Shown piece after piece: positions 8,068 through 17,772 of a stretch of DNA of 64,000 nucleotides. The notes below the pieces were generated by a model, which worked only from the letters and a program-made list of their open reading frames with translations, did no database searches and was not told where the DNA came from. Origin of the DNA: CBINFS01 sp966250015 (lineage in GTDB: Bacteria; Bacteroidota; Rhodothermia; Rhodothermales; DASSAV01); contig CBINFS010000007.1 of the NCBI GenBank assembly GCA_966250015.1, positions 62,001-126,000 of the forward strand. Direction: 5' to 3'. Made by a program: the position numbers and the translations under genes. Each line of letters begins with the position of its first letter. The stretch's first letter is position 1.

Positions 8068-8478
8068 ATGAACAACGATTATTATTCACGGTCCGTATCC
8101 CTGCTTACTCTTGTCCTTTCACTCGGAATGGTTCTCCTCTTTTCGGGTTGCGCTCTTTTTGGGCTGGGTGCAGCGGCGGGAGCGGTGGTTGGCGGATGCT
8201 CTGTGCTCGATGCCAACGAAGACGACCAGGTCACGACGGAGGAGCTCAGTCAGGGACTCTACGCTTCCTGGGATACAAATGACGACACCGCCCTTTCCGA
8301 AACGGAGTTCGACAGGGGAGTCGAGCGGCGCGACATCTATAGCGACTGGTCGGGGAACTTCGACGATTGGGATACTGACGATAACGATACCCTGTCGCAG
8401 GCTGAATTTGATTCCGGAATCGCGCAGGGGGACACGTCAGAGTGGCTGGACAGCCAGTGCGACGACCTTGGGCTCTGA
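8068..8478 (+). CDS. Lipoprotein with EF-hand-like calcium-binding repeats
   Basis: The 136-residue product has a signal peptide ending in a lipobox (LLFSGC, Cys28), so it should be a periplasmic or outer-membrane lipoprotein. After a Gly/Ala stretch it carries three acidic loops of EF-hand form: DANEDDQVTTEE, DTNDDTALSETE and DTDDNDTLSQAE, each flanked by helices, and so probably binds Ca2+. The start MNNDYYSRS is the first ATG after the divergent T9SS gene; the 248 bp between them (7820-8067) should hold both promoters. The function beyond calcium binding is unknown. Confidence 0.82.
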   Translation: MNNDYYSRSVSLLTLVLSLGMVLLFSGCALFGLGAAAGAVVGGCSVLDANEDDQVTTEELSQGLYASWDTNDDTALSETEFDRGVERRDIYSDWSGNFDDWDTDDNDTLSQAEFDSGIAQGDTSEWLDSQCDDLGL

Positions 8479-8644
8479 CCAAAGAGTAAGTAACAGCGTC
8501 GGGATCAGTTCGCGTGGATCGGGAATCCAGCCGGTTACGAGCTTCAATCGGTTGTAATCCTTTGGGAAGGGAAAAAACCTTCCGGCAGGCCGGGATTTAT
8601 AAAACGGGTGTGAGAGATAGCGCAATAGATCCGGCCGGCTCAAG

Positions 8645-9790
8645 ATGACAAATGGAAAGTACAGGATCGGGATTTCGGGTTCGTACGGAGGACTCAATCT
8701 GGGAGATGAAGCGATCCTTGAATCGATCGTCAGCCAGCTGCGGGACTCGCTAGACGTTGAAATAACCGTCTTCACACGTGACACGGAAGATACCCTGCGG
8801 AGGCACGACGTTGAACGTGCTGTCGCTGCACGAATGATGAGCCGTGAAGAGGTGAGGGTCGAGATCGAGCGGCTCGACACCTTCGTTCTGGGTGGGGGCG
8901 GGATCCTGTACGACGGTGAAGCCGAGACTTACCTGCGTGAAGTCCAGATTGCGCACGAGATTGGAATCCCGGTGTTCGTTTACGCCATCAGTGCCGGCCC
9001 GTTGAACGATCCGAATGCACGGCACTTGGTGGCAGAAGGGCTCAACAGGGCGGCCGTCGTAACCGTTCGGGATCGTCTGGGTCAGCATCTCCTCGAAGAG
9101 GTGGGCGTCGAGCGGCCGATCGTCGTGACGGCCGATCCAGCCGTGTTGCTCGAGCCGAGTGATCTGCCGGAGGAAGCCCTAAAACGTGAAGGGCTCGATG
9201 AGAGCAAACGCCTTGTCGGGTTTTCGGTGAGGGAACCCGGCGGAGCTGCGCCCGACATGGACGTCGAACACTACCACGGGCTTCTGGCCAATGCCGCTGA
9301 TTTTATGGTCGATCGCTACGACGCCGACGTGGTATTCATCCCCATGGAACGCAAGAAGCTCGACATGCAGCACTGCCACGCCGTCGTGGCGCAGATGCAA
9401 AACGCTCAACGTGCAATGGTGGTAAGGGGTGAGTACACCTCGAGAGAGATGCTTGCCCTCATTGGGCACTTCGAGCTGGCGGTGGGGATGCGGCTACACT
9501 TCCTCATCTTCGCAGCCCACCAGGGGGTGCCGTTCGTCGCCCTTCCGTACGCATCAAAGGTGACCGGTTTGCTCGAATTTCTCGACATCCCCGCGCCACC
9601 GCTCAAAAGTGTCAACGCGGGACGTCTCATAGCGAGCATCGACCACACGTGGGACTGGCGCGAGCGAGTCAGAACCCGGATAAGCGAGAAGTTTCCCGAG
9701 ATGAAAGCGAGAGCGCGCCATACGAACGACCTGCTCGTCCGCCTGATCAAAGGAGAAGCGCTTGAAGACGTTCAACAGAGCCAACCGTAA
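8645..9790 (+). CDS. Polysaccharide pyruvyl transferase family protein (CsaB-like)
   Basis: This 381-residue soluble enzyme has the family start YRIGISGSYGGLNLGDEAILES, the GGGGILYD motif (about 88-95), and the C-terminal VGMRLHFLIFAAHQGVPFVALPY segment. Members transfer pyruvate from PEP to sugars of cell-wall polymers (CsaB; S-layer anchoring) or exopolysaccharide. The acceptor is not known here. The next gene starts 2 bp after its stop, so the two are very likely co-transcribed. The 166 bp before it show no gene. Confidence 0.87.
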   Translation: MTNGKYRIGISGSYGGLNLGDEAILESIVSQLRDSLDVEITVFTRDTEDTLRRHDVERAVAARMMSREEVRVEIERLDTFVLGGGGILYDGEAETYLREVQIAHEIGIPVFVYAISAGPLNDPNARHLVAEGLNRAAVVTVRDRLGQHLLEEVGVERPIVVTADPAVLLEPSDLPEEALKREGLDESKRLVGFSVREPGGAAPDMDVEHYHGLLANAADFMVDRYDADVVFIPMERKKLDMQHCHAVVAQMQNAQRAMVVRGEYTSREMLALIGHFELAVGMRLHFLIFAAHQGVPFVALPYASKVTGLLEFLDIPAPPLKSVNAGRLIASIDHTWDWRERVRTRISEKFPEMKARARHTNDLLVRLIKGEALEDVQQSQP

Positions 9791-9792
9791 CT

Positions 9793-11208
9793 ATGCCGCC
9801 ACTTTCGAGGCCTGAAGAGCTACGGGAGATTACTTTGCAGCCCCGGCGTGCAATGCAAATTGCTCGTACGGACGTGCTCGTCGTAGGGGGTGGTCCGGCT
9901 GGCATTGGTGCGGCTCTGGGAGCGCGTATGGCGGGCGCCGACGTGATCCTCGTTGAGCGATACGGCTTTTTTGGAGGGAATGCAACGGCGGCGCTCGTGA
10001 TGCCGCTGATGTCGTTTCACACCCAGCGCACCGAGTTTGAGCGCTCCGGTTCATTGACCCTGTTGCCGACCGATCACGGTCCGGGCCATCCCGTTATTGC
10101 CGGCGTCTTGCTCACGTTGCTGGAACGGCTCGTTGCCTCCGGAGGCGCCATTGCCCCGTCGCTTGCAACGGGCTACGTGGTTCCGTTTGATCCGGAATCC
10201 TTCAAGCTGGTTGCCCTCGACCTGCTCGACGAAGCGGGGGTTAAGTTCCTTTTCCATGCCTTTGCGAGTGACGTCGTTGGCGGGTCCATACCGGGAGGCG
10301 TAGTCTTCGAGACGAAGTCGGGGCCTGTGGTCATTGAAACGAAAGCCATCATCGACTGCACCGGAGATGGGGACGTGGCCGCTCGCACCGGAGCGCCGTT
10401 CGAAGTGGGACGGGAAAAAGACGGCCTCGTCCAGCCCATGACGCTGATGTTCCGAATCGCCGACTTCGAACGCGCCGCTTTTGCCGCGTATGTGAAGGAG
10501 CACCCGGACCAGTGGCGGGGGGTGCATGGGCTCTGGGACCTCGTTCGAAAGGCTTCTGAAGCGGGGGAGCTGGACCTGGCGCGGGAAGACGTCCTCTTCT
10601 TTGCCACACCTCACCCGCGCGAGCTCAGCGTAAACAGCACGCGCGTAACGCGTGTGCTGGGCACCGACGTGTGGGACCTCACTTACGCAGAGTGGGAGAG
10701 CCGCCGACAGCTAAGGCTGCTCGCGGCCTTTTTCAGACGCTACGTGCCCGGTTTCGAGGACTCGTACGTGGTTCAGAGCGGGGTAAACGTTGGGGTCCGG
10801 GAGACGCGCCGTTTCGTAGGCCAATATCGGCTCACGGCAGACGACTTGCTCAGCGCACGCCGCTTCGAAGACGTCATCGCACGCGGTTCCTACCCGGTCG
10901 ACATCCACAATCCGGAAGGTAAAGGTACCATCCTCAGGCGACTGCCCGACGGAGAGGCCTACGACATTCCACTGCGTGCACTTTTACCGCAAGGTGTGGA
11001 ACGAGTCGTGCTGGCCGGCCGGTGCATATCCGGGACGCACGAAGCGCACTCGTCATACCGGGTGATGCCCATCTCGATGGCGACCGGGCAGGCCGCCGGC
11101 GTCTGCGGTGCGCTGTCAGCCGCCAGAGGATTGGCGCTGACGGACGTTCCGTTTTCCGACGTTCAGGACGAGCTCAGACGCCAGGGAGCCAACCTTGGCG
11201 ATTCGTAG
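9793..11208 (+). CDS. FAD-dependent oxidoreductase (FAD_oxidored family)
   Basis: The 471-residue protein has an N-terminal Rossmann dinucleotide motif VVGGGPAGIGAALGARMAGADVILVER (the GxGxxG core at about 32-37), followed by YGFFGGNATAALV, which is characteristic of the PF12831-type FAD-dependent oxidoreductases. Near the C-terminus is AGRCISGTHEAHSSYRVMPISMATGQAAG, the second FAD-contacting block of the family. There is no signal peptide, and the substrate is unknown. It follows the pyruvyl transferase by 2 bp. An alternative start is M21 (MQIARTDVLVVGGG). It converges with the histidine kinase gene, with 3 bp between stops. Confidence 0.85.
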   Translation: MPPLSRPEELREITLQPRRAMQIARTDVLVVGGGPAGIGAALGARMAGADVILVERYGFFGGNATAALVMPLMSFHTQRTEFERSGSLTLLPTDHGPGHPVIAGVLLTLLERLVASGGAIAPSLATGYVVPFDPESFKLVALDLLDEAGVKFLFHAFASDVVGGSIPGGVVFETKSGPVVIETKAIIDCTGDGDVAARTGAPFEVGREKDGLVQPMTLMFRIADFERAAFAAYVKEHPDQWRGVHGLWDLVRKASEAGELDLAREDVLFFATPHPRELSVNSTRVTRVLGTDVWDLTYAEWESRRQLRLLAAFFRRYVPGFEDSYVVQSGVNVGVRETRRFVGQYRLTADDLLSARRFEDVIARGSYPVDIHNPEGKGTILRRLPDGEAYDIPLRALLPQGVERVVLAGRCISGTHEAHSSYRVMPISMATGQAAGVCGALSAARGLALTDVPFSDVQDELRRQGANLGDS

Positions 11209-11211
11209 CTT

Positions 11212-13821
11212 TCAGGCCGATTCTTCGTGGTTCTGGTGGATGGGGAGACAAACGATCATCTGGCTCCCTTTGCCTGGTTCGCTTCTGGCCGTGATCGAGC
11301 CGCCGTGTCGTTCCACAATACGACGGCAGATCGCGAGGCCGATGCCCGTTCCTTCGTACTGATCTTTCCTGTGCAGGCGCTGGAATGGGGCAAAGATGCG
11401 GTCCACGTACTTTTCTTCGAACCCGATGCCGTTGTCTTTCACCTCGATGCGGCAGAATTGACGGCCGTCGGCTTCCCTGGAATATCGGGCCGTTTCGATT
11501 CTGCAACTGATCCGGACTTCAGGTGGCACGTCCGGCTGATGGAACTTGAGGGCGTTCGCAATCAGATTTTGAAGTAGCTGACGCAGTTGGACCGGATCAG
11601 CCTCGATGGTCGGTAGCTCGTCAAAGTGAACGCGTCCACCGGTCTTCTTAATGAGCACCTCCAGATCCGAAATCACCTCCGCCATGACGACGCCGAGGTC
11701 GGTTTTCTCGAAAGGCAGCGCCTTGGTTCGCACCCGAGAAAAGGCAAGCAGGTCCTTGATCAGCCGGGACATTCGCACGGCGGCGTGCTGAACGCGCTGT
11801 AGGTAAAGCCGACCGGACTCGCCAAGATTATCCCCATCCTCTTCGAGGATGAGATCGGCAAAGGTGCTGATTTTTCTGAGGGGCTCTTGAAGGTCGTGCG
11901 AGGCGATGTAGGCAAACTCCTCCAGCTCGCGGTTGCTTCGTTCGAGCTCCATCGTATGTTGCCGGAGCTGTTCTTCCCGCGCTTCAGCGGCTTCCCTGGC
12001 AGCAAGCTCCCGGATTGCACGCGCTTCGGCTTCCCGAGCACGGTGTTGTTCGGTGATGTCGGTGCTCGTTCCGAACCACCGCACGACCTTACCCGAATCA
12101 TCCCGAATCGGAACCGCCTGCGACAAAAAGTGACGATACTCGCCCGTTTTGCTTCGGATGGGGAAGGTATCTTCCCAGAAAATGCCCGTTTCGAATGAAC
12201 GCTTGATCTGCTTTGACACCCGTTCGGCGTGGTCGGGATGATGGACCGCGTGCCAGCCTTCGCGCTGCATGATTTCGAACGTGGTGCCCGTGTACTCGTA
12301 CCAGCGCTGGTTGTACCAGAAGATGTTCCCCTCGTAGTCGGCCATCCACGCAAGCTGGGGGATGGAATCGACCATCGTCCTGAACTCACGTTCACGTTCG
12401 CGCAATGCGATCTCCGCCTTACGTTGCTCGGTCACGTCGACCACTGCGGTGACCGCCCGTTCGATTTCACCGGATTTGTTGCGCAGGGGAAAGGCGGATA
12501 CCAGTATGGACTTCACAGAGCCGTCAAACGCACCGATCTCTACTGTTTCTCCTTCAACTTTCTGGCCCTGCAGGGCACGTATCAGGCCTGCTCCGTGGGT
12601 TTGTATCCGACCGGTCATCTCTGCCCACCAGCGTTCGAACGCGTCGGGGTTTTCTTCGATGACTTCCGTTCCTCCGGCCCATATTCGCTTGCTGGCGGAA
12701 TTGGTAAAGGTGATTTGCCCGTTTCGTTCGGCGACGAAAACGCCGACCGGCAGCGACTCGAGCACTGAGCGAAGACGCCCTTCACTCTCTCGAACGGCTT
12801 CCTCGGCTTGCAGCTGCGTTCGGCTGAGTGCAAACAGAGTCAGGCTCAGAATAAATCCAAAAAGCGCCGTAAATGGGACGAACGAACGGCGGGATTCGGC
12901 CGTAAAGAAGGGTGTTGGCCTGAATACGATCGTCCACGGGTGCCCGCTCGTCTCAAGTACTATTTGTTCACTGATCGAAGAGTTGTCGTCCGGAACGATG
13001 CCTCCAATGCGTGAATCGTGGAGCAAGTTTTCTTCGTTGACTTCTCTGCCGTCGTAAATCCGGAATGCCAGCCGCGGCCGTTCTTCTTCCCCGAATATGC
13101 CGTCGAACAGATCGTCTGCACGGAACGGGGCATAAACGAACCCTTTTAAGGCTGCCCGCCGCTCTTCGACGGTTTGAGGTATTTCGCCACCCTCATAAAC
13201 CGGCAAATAAATCAGGAAACCAGCCTGTACGCGCCCCTCGATTTCCTGTACGAGCCTGACCTTGCCCGACATCGCCGACGTTCCCCAATCACGCGCCCGC
13301 GCCATAGCCTCACGGCGCGTAGCTTCGGTGTACATGTCGTACCCAATTGCCGCACGATTCCGGCGATCGAGAGGGGAGAGGTAAACGATGGTGTGACGTT
13401 CCCCTTCGGGAGCGTCAGGCCAGACCTTAAAATCCGAAAAACCCTGCGCCTTCATCGCGGCTACAAGGCTGTCCTTTTCCTCCGGTAAAAAGCGGCGGGT
13501 AAAGCCAATGCCCTGAATGCCCGGATATCGTCGCTGGATGTCGAGACGAGCGGTGTACTCCTGAAAGTCCCGGTTGAATATCGGCATGTCTGCCGCGGCG
13601 TACAGTCCTGCACCGCCACGAAGCAAGGCAATGTAGGTCTGAAGCCTGGTCTCGATACGATTCCTGGTCGATTCGACCGCATTCGTCCAGCGTTCTTTGT
13701 CTCGAACCACGGTGCTGTTTGCCACGCTCCAGGTCGTAATAGCCGTCATCATTAGCGAGACGAGCAATACGATCCAGGGAATGAGAGGGCGTCGTAAAAT
13801 CAGGCGGGCTTTACTTCGCAT
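11212..13821 (-). CDS. CHASE-PAS-PAS hybrid-type sensor histidine kinase
   Basis: The 869-residue membrane kinase begins with a transmembrane helix (about 14-33), a periplasmic CHASE domain (about 60-300; GIQGIGFTRRF, and SPLDRRNRAAIGYDM), a second helix (about 315-333), PAS 1 (about 345-465), PAS 2 with PAC (about 475-592; GTSTDITEQ), a coiled linker, HisKA with the phospho-acceptor His642 in YIASHDLQEPLRK, and HATPase_c with DNGIGFEE and GTGIGLAI. CHASE domains sense small ligands such as cytokinin-like molecules or peptides; the ligand here is unknown. No response regulator is adjacent, so it is an orphan kinase and no receiver domain is fused. Confidence 0.92.
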   Translation of the reverse strand: MRSKARLILRRPLIPWIVLLVSLMMTAITTWSVANSTVVRDKERWTNAVESTRNRIETRLQTYIALLRGGAGLYAAADMPIFNRDFQEYTARLDIQRRYPGIQGIGFTRRFLPEEKDSLVAAMKAQGFSDFKVWPDAPEGERHTIVYLSPLDRRNRAAIGYDMYTEATRREAMARARDWGTSAMSGKVRLVQEIEGRVQAGFLIYLPVYEGGEIPQTVEERRAALKGFVYAPFRADDLFDGIFGEEERPRLAFRIYDGREVNEENLLHDSRIGGIVPDDNSSISEQIVLETSGHPWTIVFRPTPFFTAESRRSFVPFTALFGFILSLTLFALSRTQLQAEEAVRESEGRLRSVLESLPVGVFVAERNGQITFTNSASKRIWAGGTEVIEENPDAFERWWAEMTGRIQTHGAGLIRALQGQKVEGETVEIGAFDGSVKSILVSAFPLRNKSGEIERAVTAVVDVTEQRKAEIALREREREFRTMVDSIPQLAWMADYEGNIFWYNQRWYEYTGTTFEIMQREGWHAVHHPDHAERVSKQIKRSFETGIFWEDTFPIRSKTGEYRHFLSQAVPIRDDSGKVVRWFGTSTDITEQHRAREAEARAIRELAAREAAEAREEQLRQHTMELERSNRELEEFAYIASHDLQEPLRKISTFADLILEEDGDNLGESGRLYLQRVQHAAVRMSRLIKDLLAFSRVRTKALPFEKTDLGVVMAEVISDLEVLIKKTGGRVHFDELPTIEADPVQLRQLLQNLIANALKFHQPDVPPEVRISCRIETARYSREADGRQFCRIEVKDNGIGFEEKYVDRIFAPFQRLHRKDQYEGTGIGLAICRRIVERHGGSITARSEPGKGSQMIVCLPIHQNHEESA

Positions 13822-14282
13822 CCTTCGAAAGGCGGTTGGGGCTTAATTGAACCCTCATTGGTGTGAATTACGGGGCAGAGTTTACGGAATTCGGTCTGTG
13901 CGGATACAAAGCGTTAGATGGCAGGGAGTCCCTTCGTGTGGAGGTAGGCATAAACCGGAATACAAACGCCCAAATGTACAAATCGGCAAAAACCGTTTTA
14001 TCCTGATGGGAAAATGCCGGCGTTTCGGAGCCTGCTCGATTATTTGATGAGGATAAAGTTATTACAAAACATTCAAAATACAACGAAAACTTAAATTTGT
14101 TGTCGAAACGCTACGAATTGGAGAAAAAACTTAAGCACAACAATGCAGGGGTTTAAGCGGACCGCTGCACCGAACAAAAAACATGGGCAAGGGTCCAACA
14201 GGACACTACTCTACTAGGCCGAAGCCGAGGCTTTAAGCCGGCTGTATACGTGCCCCGTCTTTTTCCTTGCTGAAACCTCAGT
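13822..14282 (-). promoter_or_regulatory. 461-bp intergenic region upstream of the histidine kinase, with candidate promoter
   Basis: I see no convincing gene here. The segment 14050-14100 is A+T-rich. On the minus strand TTG (14081-14083) is followed after 19 bp by TAACTTTA (14054-14061), close to the Bacteroidota pattern TTTG-N19-TAnnTTTG, which would give a 5' leader of roughly 220 nt for the kinase gene. The remainder contains only short inverted repeats without T runs. Confidence 0.35.
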
Positions 14283-15284
14283 TCAAGCGTACGAAACGCC
14301 GTCGACGTAACCCGGGGTGAGGTAGGGTAGTACCTGCCCCATGTCGGTACCTTCCGACACACGCTGCCGAAACGCAGCCATCTCCTCTTCGGTCATCGGC
14401 ACGAGTGAGCGGGCGATTGAGGCACACGACTCGAGCACCTCGAGGCTGCTCATTCCGACGATCGCAGAGGCAACAGGGAGCGACATGGCGTACCGGACGA
14501 GCTCAGGACCGGTCACGCCGCCTCGACCCATCAGGCCGTCCTGTCCTGTAGTTTTCATCGCGAGTAAGCCGATCCCATGCTGAAGGGCATAGGGTATGAT
14601 GTCGTCGGTGAAACGAATGCCACCCTGCTGCGCCTGGCCATGACCCGGGTTCTGAGGGCACATGATGCAATCCGGCTGCAGGCGTTCGAGTGCGTAGCGC
14701 AAAACCTTGCTGTCGGCGTGGCCTGTAACGCCGATGGCGCGGATGGCGCCACTTTCTTTCAGGTTGCGATAGACCTTGAGCGCGCCATCATTTGAGGCGA
14801 TCCGATCTACCTCCTCTTTCGTTCCCACCGCGTGGAAGTGCAGAATGTCTACCCTGTCCGTATTCAGGTCGGTCAGGCACTCTTCGAACTGGCGCTTTGC
14901 CGATTCCGCATCTCTCACTTCGAGCTTCGTTGCGAGCAAAATCTGGTCACGATACCGAGGTGTGAGGTATCGGCCGAACCGTTTCATGCTTTCACGATTG
15001 GCGCCGTAGGTGTAGGCGGTATCGAAATACCGTACGCCCAGCTCGATGGCCCGCACGATCATCCGCTCGGCCAGCTCAGGATCCTGGATCTGGAGATACC
15101 GAGAGCCGGCTCCAAAACCAAGCACAGTAGGCATCAAACCAGTTGCTCCTAGTGGCCGGACGGGGAGGATTCCTTCGTCAAGGCTCGTCTCACCCCCCGG
15201 AATACCAGCGGTTGTCGTGGCAGCAAGCCCTACTCCGGCAGCGGTGGTAGCGATAAACTTGCGTCGTGATATCGATGCGCTCAT
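14283..15284 (-). CDS. Aldo/keto reductase family oxidoreductase with Tat signal
   Basis: Starting at ATG 15284 the protein has 333 residues. It opens with a twin-arginine signal (SISRRKFIATTAAGVGLAATT), so it is predicted to be folded in the cytoplasm and exported. The AKR catalytic tetrad is recognisable: Asp and Tyr in RYFDTAYTYG, Lys in LLATKLEV, and His in DILHFHAVG. The barrel C-terminus (GPELVRYAMSLPVASAIVGMSSLEVL) is typical of this family. Exported AKR proteins of this type are common in Bacteroidota and Planctomycetota and have no assigned substrate. An upstream frame extension to 15440 is not signal-like and would overlap the divergent amidase leader. Confidence 0.85.
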   Translation of the reverse strand: MSASISRRKFIATTAAGVGLAATTTAGIPGGETSLDEGILPVRPLGATGLMPTVLGFGAGSRYLQIQDPELAERMIVRAIELGVRYFDTAYTYGANRESMKRFGRYLTPRYRDQILLATKLEVRDAESAKRQFEECLTDLNTDRVDILHFHAVGTKEEVDRIASNDGALKVYRNLKESGAIRAIGVTGHADSKVLRYALERLQPDCIMCPQNPGHGQAQQGGIRFTDDIIPYALQHGIGLLAMKTTGQDGLMGRGGVTGPELVRYAMSLPVASAIVGMSSLEVLESCASIARSLVPMTEEEMAAFRQRVSEGTDMGQVLPYLTPGYVDGVSYA

Positions 15285-15478
15285 GTTTTCACCGAAGGAC
15301 AGGTTTTTAGAAGGGATATCGTACTCAGAATGCAATCTAAAAGCACGATGCGGGACGTGCAAGGCATTGCCACGCGGAGAATATTTTTGACCCCTACCGC
15401 GTGGCCGGATTGAGCGTATTTTGTAAGATGGGGCAGGCACCGCCTCGATTTTGGGATAGCACGATACACATTCTTACG

Positions 15479-17089
15479 ATGAAACGAAGATCGTTTATTG
15501 CCTTCAGCGGATTGGGCATCATCGGCGCCGCCTTCGGGCGAGCAGTTCCCGTAACCGGTCAATCGAAGTTGGTAGTCCGCAGCCAGAGGCCGTTTGAGCT
15601 GTCCGAAGCCACCATCCAGCATTTGCAGGAGGGGATGGCGTCCGGTGCGATTACGGCAAGGGCGATTGCAGAATACTATCTCGAACGAATAGCCGCCCTC
15701 GATCGGAACGGACCAAAGATCAATTCGGTCATCGAGGTCAATCCGGACACTCTTTCAATTGCGGACGCGCTCGATCGTGAGCGGGAGGAGAGGGGGCCGC
15801 GAGGACCGATGCACGGGATTCCCGTGCTGCTGAAGGACAACATCGATACGGCAGACAGGATGTTGACGACGGCAGGCTCCCTTGCTCTCACGGATTCACC
15901 TGCGCCGCGTGATGCCTTCCTCGTCGAGCGACTGCGCGCCGCCGGGGCCGTGATCCTCGGGAAAACAAACCTGAGCGAGTGGGCAAACTTTCGGTCGAGC
16001 CATTCGACGAGCGGATGGAGCGCACGTGGAGGACAGACCAGAAACCCGTACGTACTGGACCGGAACCCATGCGGGTCGAGCTCAGGGTCCGCCGCTTCGG
16101 TGTCGGCCGATCTGTGCGCGGTGGCGGTTGGAACGGAAACGGATGGATCCATCGTCTGCCCATCGTCTTCGTGTGGGATTGTGGGTATCAAGCCGACGCT
16201 CGGGCTCGTCAGTCGCACGGGTGTCATCCCCATCGCACACAGCCAGGACACCGCCGGTCCAATGGCGCGGACGGTAGCCGACGCCGCAATACTGCTCGGC
16301 GCACTCTGTGGAAGCGATCCAGATGACCCGGCGCCATCGGGTTTTCAGCCCCATTTCGGAATCGACTATACACAATTCCTCGACCCCGACGGATTGCGAG
16401 GCGCCCGGATCGGCGTGGCCAGAAATTTCTTCGGGTTCGACGACAGGGTCGACGAGCTGATGGAAAAAGCCCTGAAGGACATGGAAGGCTTCGGAGCCGA
16501 AATTGTCGACCCGGCAGATATCCCTTTCGACAGTGAGCTAGGTGATTCCGAATTCGAAGTCCTGTTATACGAGTTCAAGGCAGATCTGAACCGTTATCTA
16601 CAAACGAGGCGGCCGAATGCCCGCATCCAGACGCTGCAAGATCTGATAACGTTCAATCGGGAGCACGCCCGGGAAGAAATGTCTTTCTTTGGCCAGGACA
16701 TTTTCGAGCGGGCAGAAGAGAAGGGGCCACTCACGTCGCCGGATTATCTCGCTGCACTGGCGAAAAACCACCGGCTCACCCGGGATGAGGGCATTGACGC
16801 CGTCATCGATGCGAACCGGCTGGACGCCGTGGTTGCGCCTGCGGGCGGGCCTGCTTGGGTCACCGATCTCGTAAACGGAGACCACTTCATTGGAGGGAGC
16901 TCAAGCCCGGCGGCCGTGGCAGGTTATCCGAGCATCACGGTGCCAGCCGGGTTCATACATGGGCTCCCGGTCGGCATTTCATTTATCGGTAAGGCGTACA
17001 CCGAACCCGTATTGATTCGCCTGGCATATGCATACGAGCAGGCCACGAAACACCGTGTACCCCCTGCGTTCTCTTCGACTATTGAGTAG
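15479..17089 (+). CDS. Amidase signature family protein (exported)
   Basis: From ATG 15479 this is 536 residues. The N-terminus MKRRSFIAFSGLGIIGAAFGRAVPVTGQ is a Sec or Tat-like signal with paired Arg. The Lys-cis-Ser-Ser triad of the amidase signature family is present: Lys in PVLLKDNIDT, the first Ser in GSSSGSAASVSA and the nucleophile Ser in GTETDGSIVCP. The fold continues through AGYPSITVPAGF and GLPVGISFIGKAY near the C-terminus. It hydrolyses amides; the substrate (peptide amides, aryl amides or others) is unknown. The true start is set by the signal peptide; the longer frame from 15401 reads through a non-signal sequence. It is divergent from the aldo/keto reductase, with 194 bp between them. 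Confidence 0.88.
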   Translation: MKRRSFIAFSGLGIIGAAFGRAVPVTGQSKLVVRSQRPFELSEATIQHLQEGMASGAITARAIAEYYLERIAALDRNGPKINSVIEVNPDTLSIADALDREREERGPRGPMHGIPVLLKDNIDTADRMLTTAGSLALTDSPAPRDAFLVERLRAAGAVILGKTNLSEWANFRSSHSTSGWSARGGQTRNPYVLDRNPCGSSSGSAASVSADLCAVAVGTETDGSIVCPSSSCGIVGIKPTLGLVSRTGVIPIAHSQDTAGPMARTVADAAILLGALCGSDPDDPAPSGFQPHFGIDYTQFLDPDGLRGARIGVARNFFGFDDRVDELMEKALKDMEGFGAEIVDPADIPFDSELGDSEFEVLLYEFKADLNRYLQTRRPNARIQTLQDLITFNREHAREEMSFFGQDIFERAEEKGPLTSPDYLAALAKNHRLTRDEGIDAVIDANRLDAVVAPAGGPAWVTDLVNGDHFIGGSSSPAAVAGYPSITVPAGFIHGLPVGISFIGKAYTEPVLIRLAYAYEQATKHRVPPAFSSTIE

Positions 17090-17209
17090 TATCAAAAAAG
17101 AATGAAGTGACGACGGGATAGGGGATCAGGCTGAATTGCCTTGCAGGAACGTTCGATGAACGGGGTACCGGTGTCGAGCTTTTTGGACAGCGGTGTATCT
17201 TTGAGAAAA

Positions 17210-17299
17210 TGCATCAGAACCGTCCGACCCGGGTCTTGTCCTGATGTTCTGGCCAGAATCATCGGGCATTGACCCTGAATCAGACGGTTCTGCCGTGCA
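17210..17299. repeat. Nested inverted-repeat element in a convergent gap
   Basis: Within the 254-bp gap between the amidase and DUF3037 genes lies a 90-nt structured element. The outer arms are CAGAACCGTC (17215-17224) and GACGGTTCTG (17283-17292), extended by TGCA (17210-17213 and 17296-17299). A middle pair is GGGTC (17231-17235) with GACCC (17271-17275). At the centre is the palindrome TTCTGGCCAGAA (17247-17258). There is no T tract, so it is not an ordinary terminator. It could be a REP-like element, a recombination site or a small RNA; which one cannot be decided from a single copy. Confidence 0.6.
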
Positions 17300-17343
17300 A
17301 CGAAAGCGCTTGGGTAATCTTGATCAGTATTCGTGCCAGTTTG

Positions 17344-17772
17344 TTAGCAGTGACTCGATCTGGCGGCAGGTACGAGTATGAGCCGGTTAAAGAGTGAGTC
17401 GAGGCATTCTGCCGGATCATACGTGCGGCCTGGATGGATCTCGGACATTTGTATTACGGCCGACCGGGGGGCGGTGAGCCAGTGAAACCGCTCGGACGCC
17501 GGCAAAAGTCCGATTGGGCCACATTCCGGACCGCCCTTGCAGATCTGCACGATGGCATCGAGGTGTTGCTCCAGGATGTCCAGGTCGATGTGGGGAGAGG
17601 CAATCGGCTCGATCTTTTCCCTGTCCAGCACGTAACGGGCCCCGAGAAAACCTGCTGTCCGACTGTTCAAGATGACCCCGACGTTCCAGAAGACACCGAG
17701 CTGAACGCGCGGGACGACCCGAATGAGGGCGTATTCGTAATCGTACCAGATCACGGTTGAACCTCGATTCAT
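17344..17772 (-). CDS. DUF3037 domain protein
   Basis: The 142-residue protein has the DUF3037 signature: a start in WYDYEYALIRVVPRVQLGVFWNVGVIL, then ILNSRTAGFLGARYVLD, and the GPECGPIGLLPASERFHWLTAPRSAVIQ block near residues 80-107. The family has no known biochemical role but is regularly encoded next to a HipA-like kinase, as here, where the two reading frames overlap by 4 nt (ATGA-type coupling). It is therefore probably a partner or companion of the kinase. Confidence 0.82.
   Translation of the reverse strand: MNRGSTVIWYDYEYALIRVVPRVQLGVFWNVGVILNSRTAGFLGARYVLDREKIEPIASPHIDLDILEQHLDAIVQICKGGPECGPIGLLPASERFHWLTAPRSAVIQMSEIHPGRTYDPAECLDSLFNRLILVPAARSSHC

Noticed and set aside
17210..17299. 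Integron attC site
   Set aside because: The arms lack the RYYYAAC and GTTRRRY core boxes and no integrase or cassette array is near.
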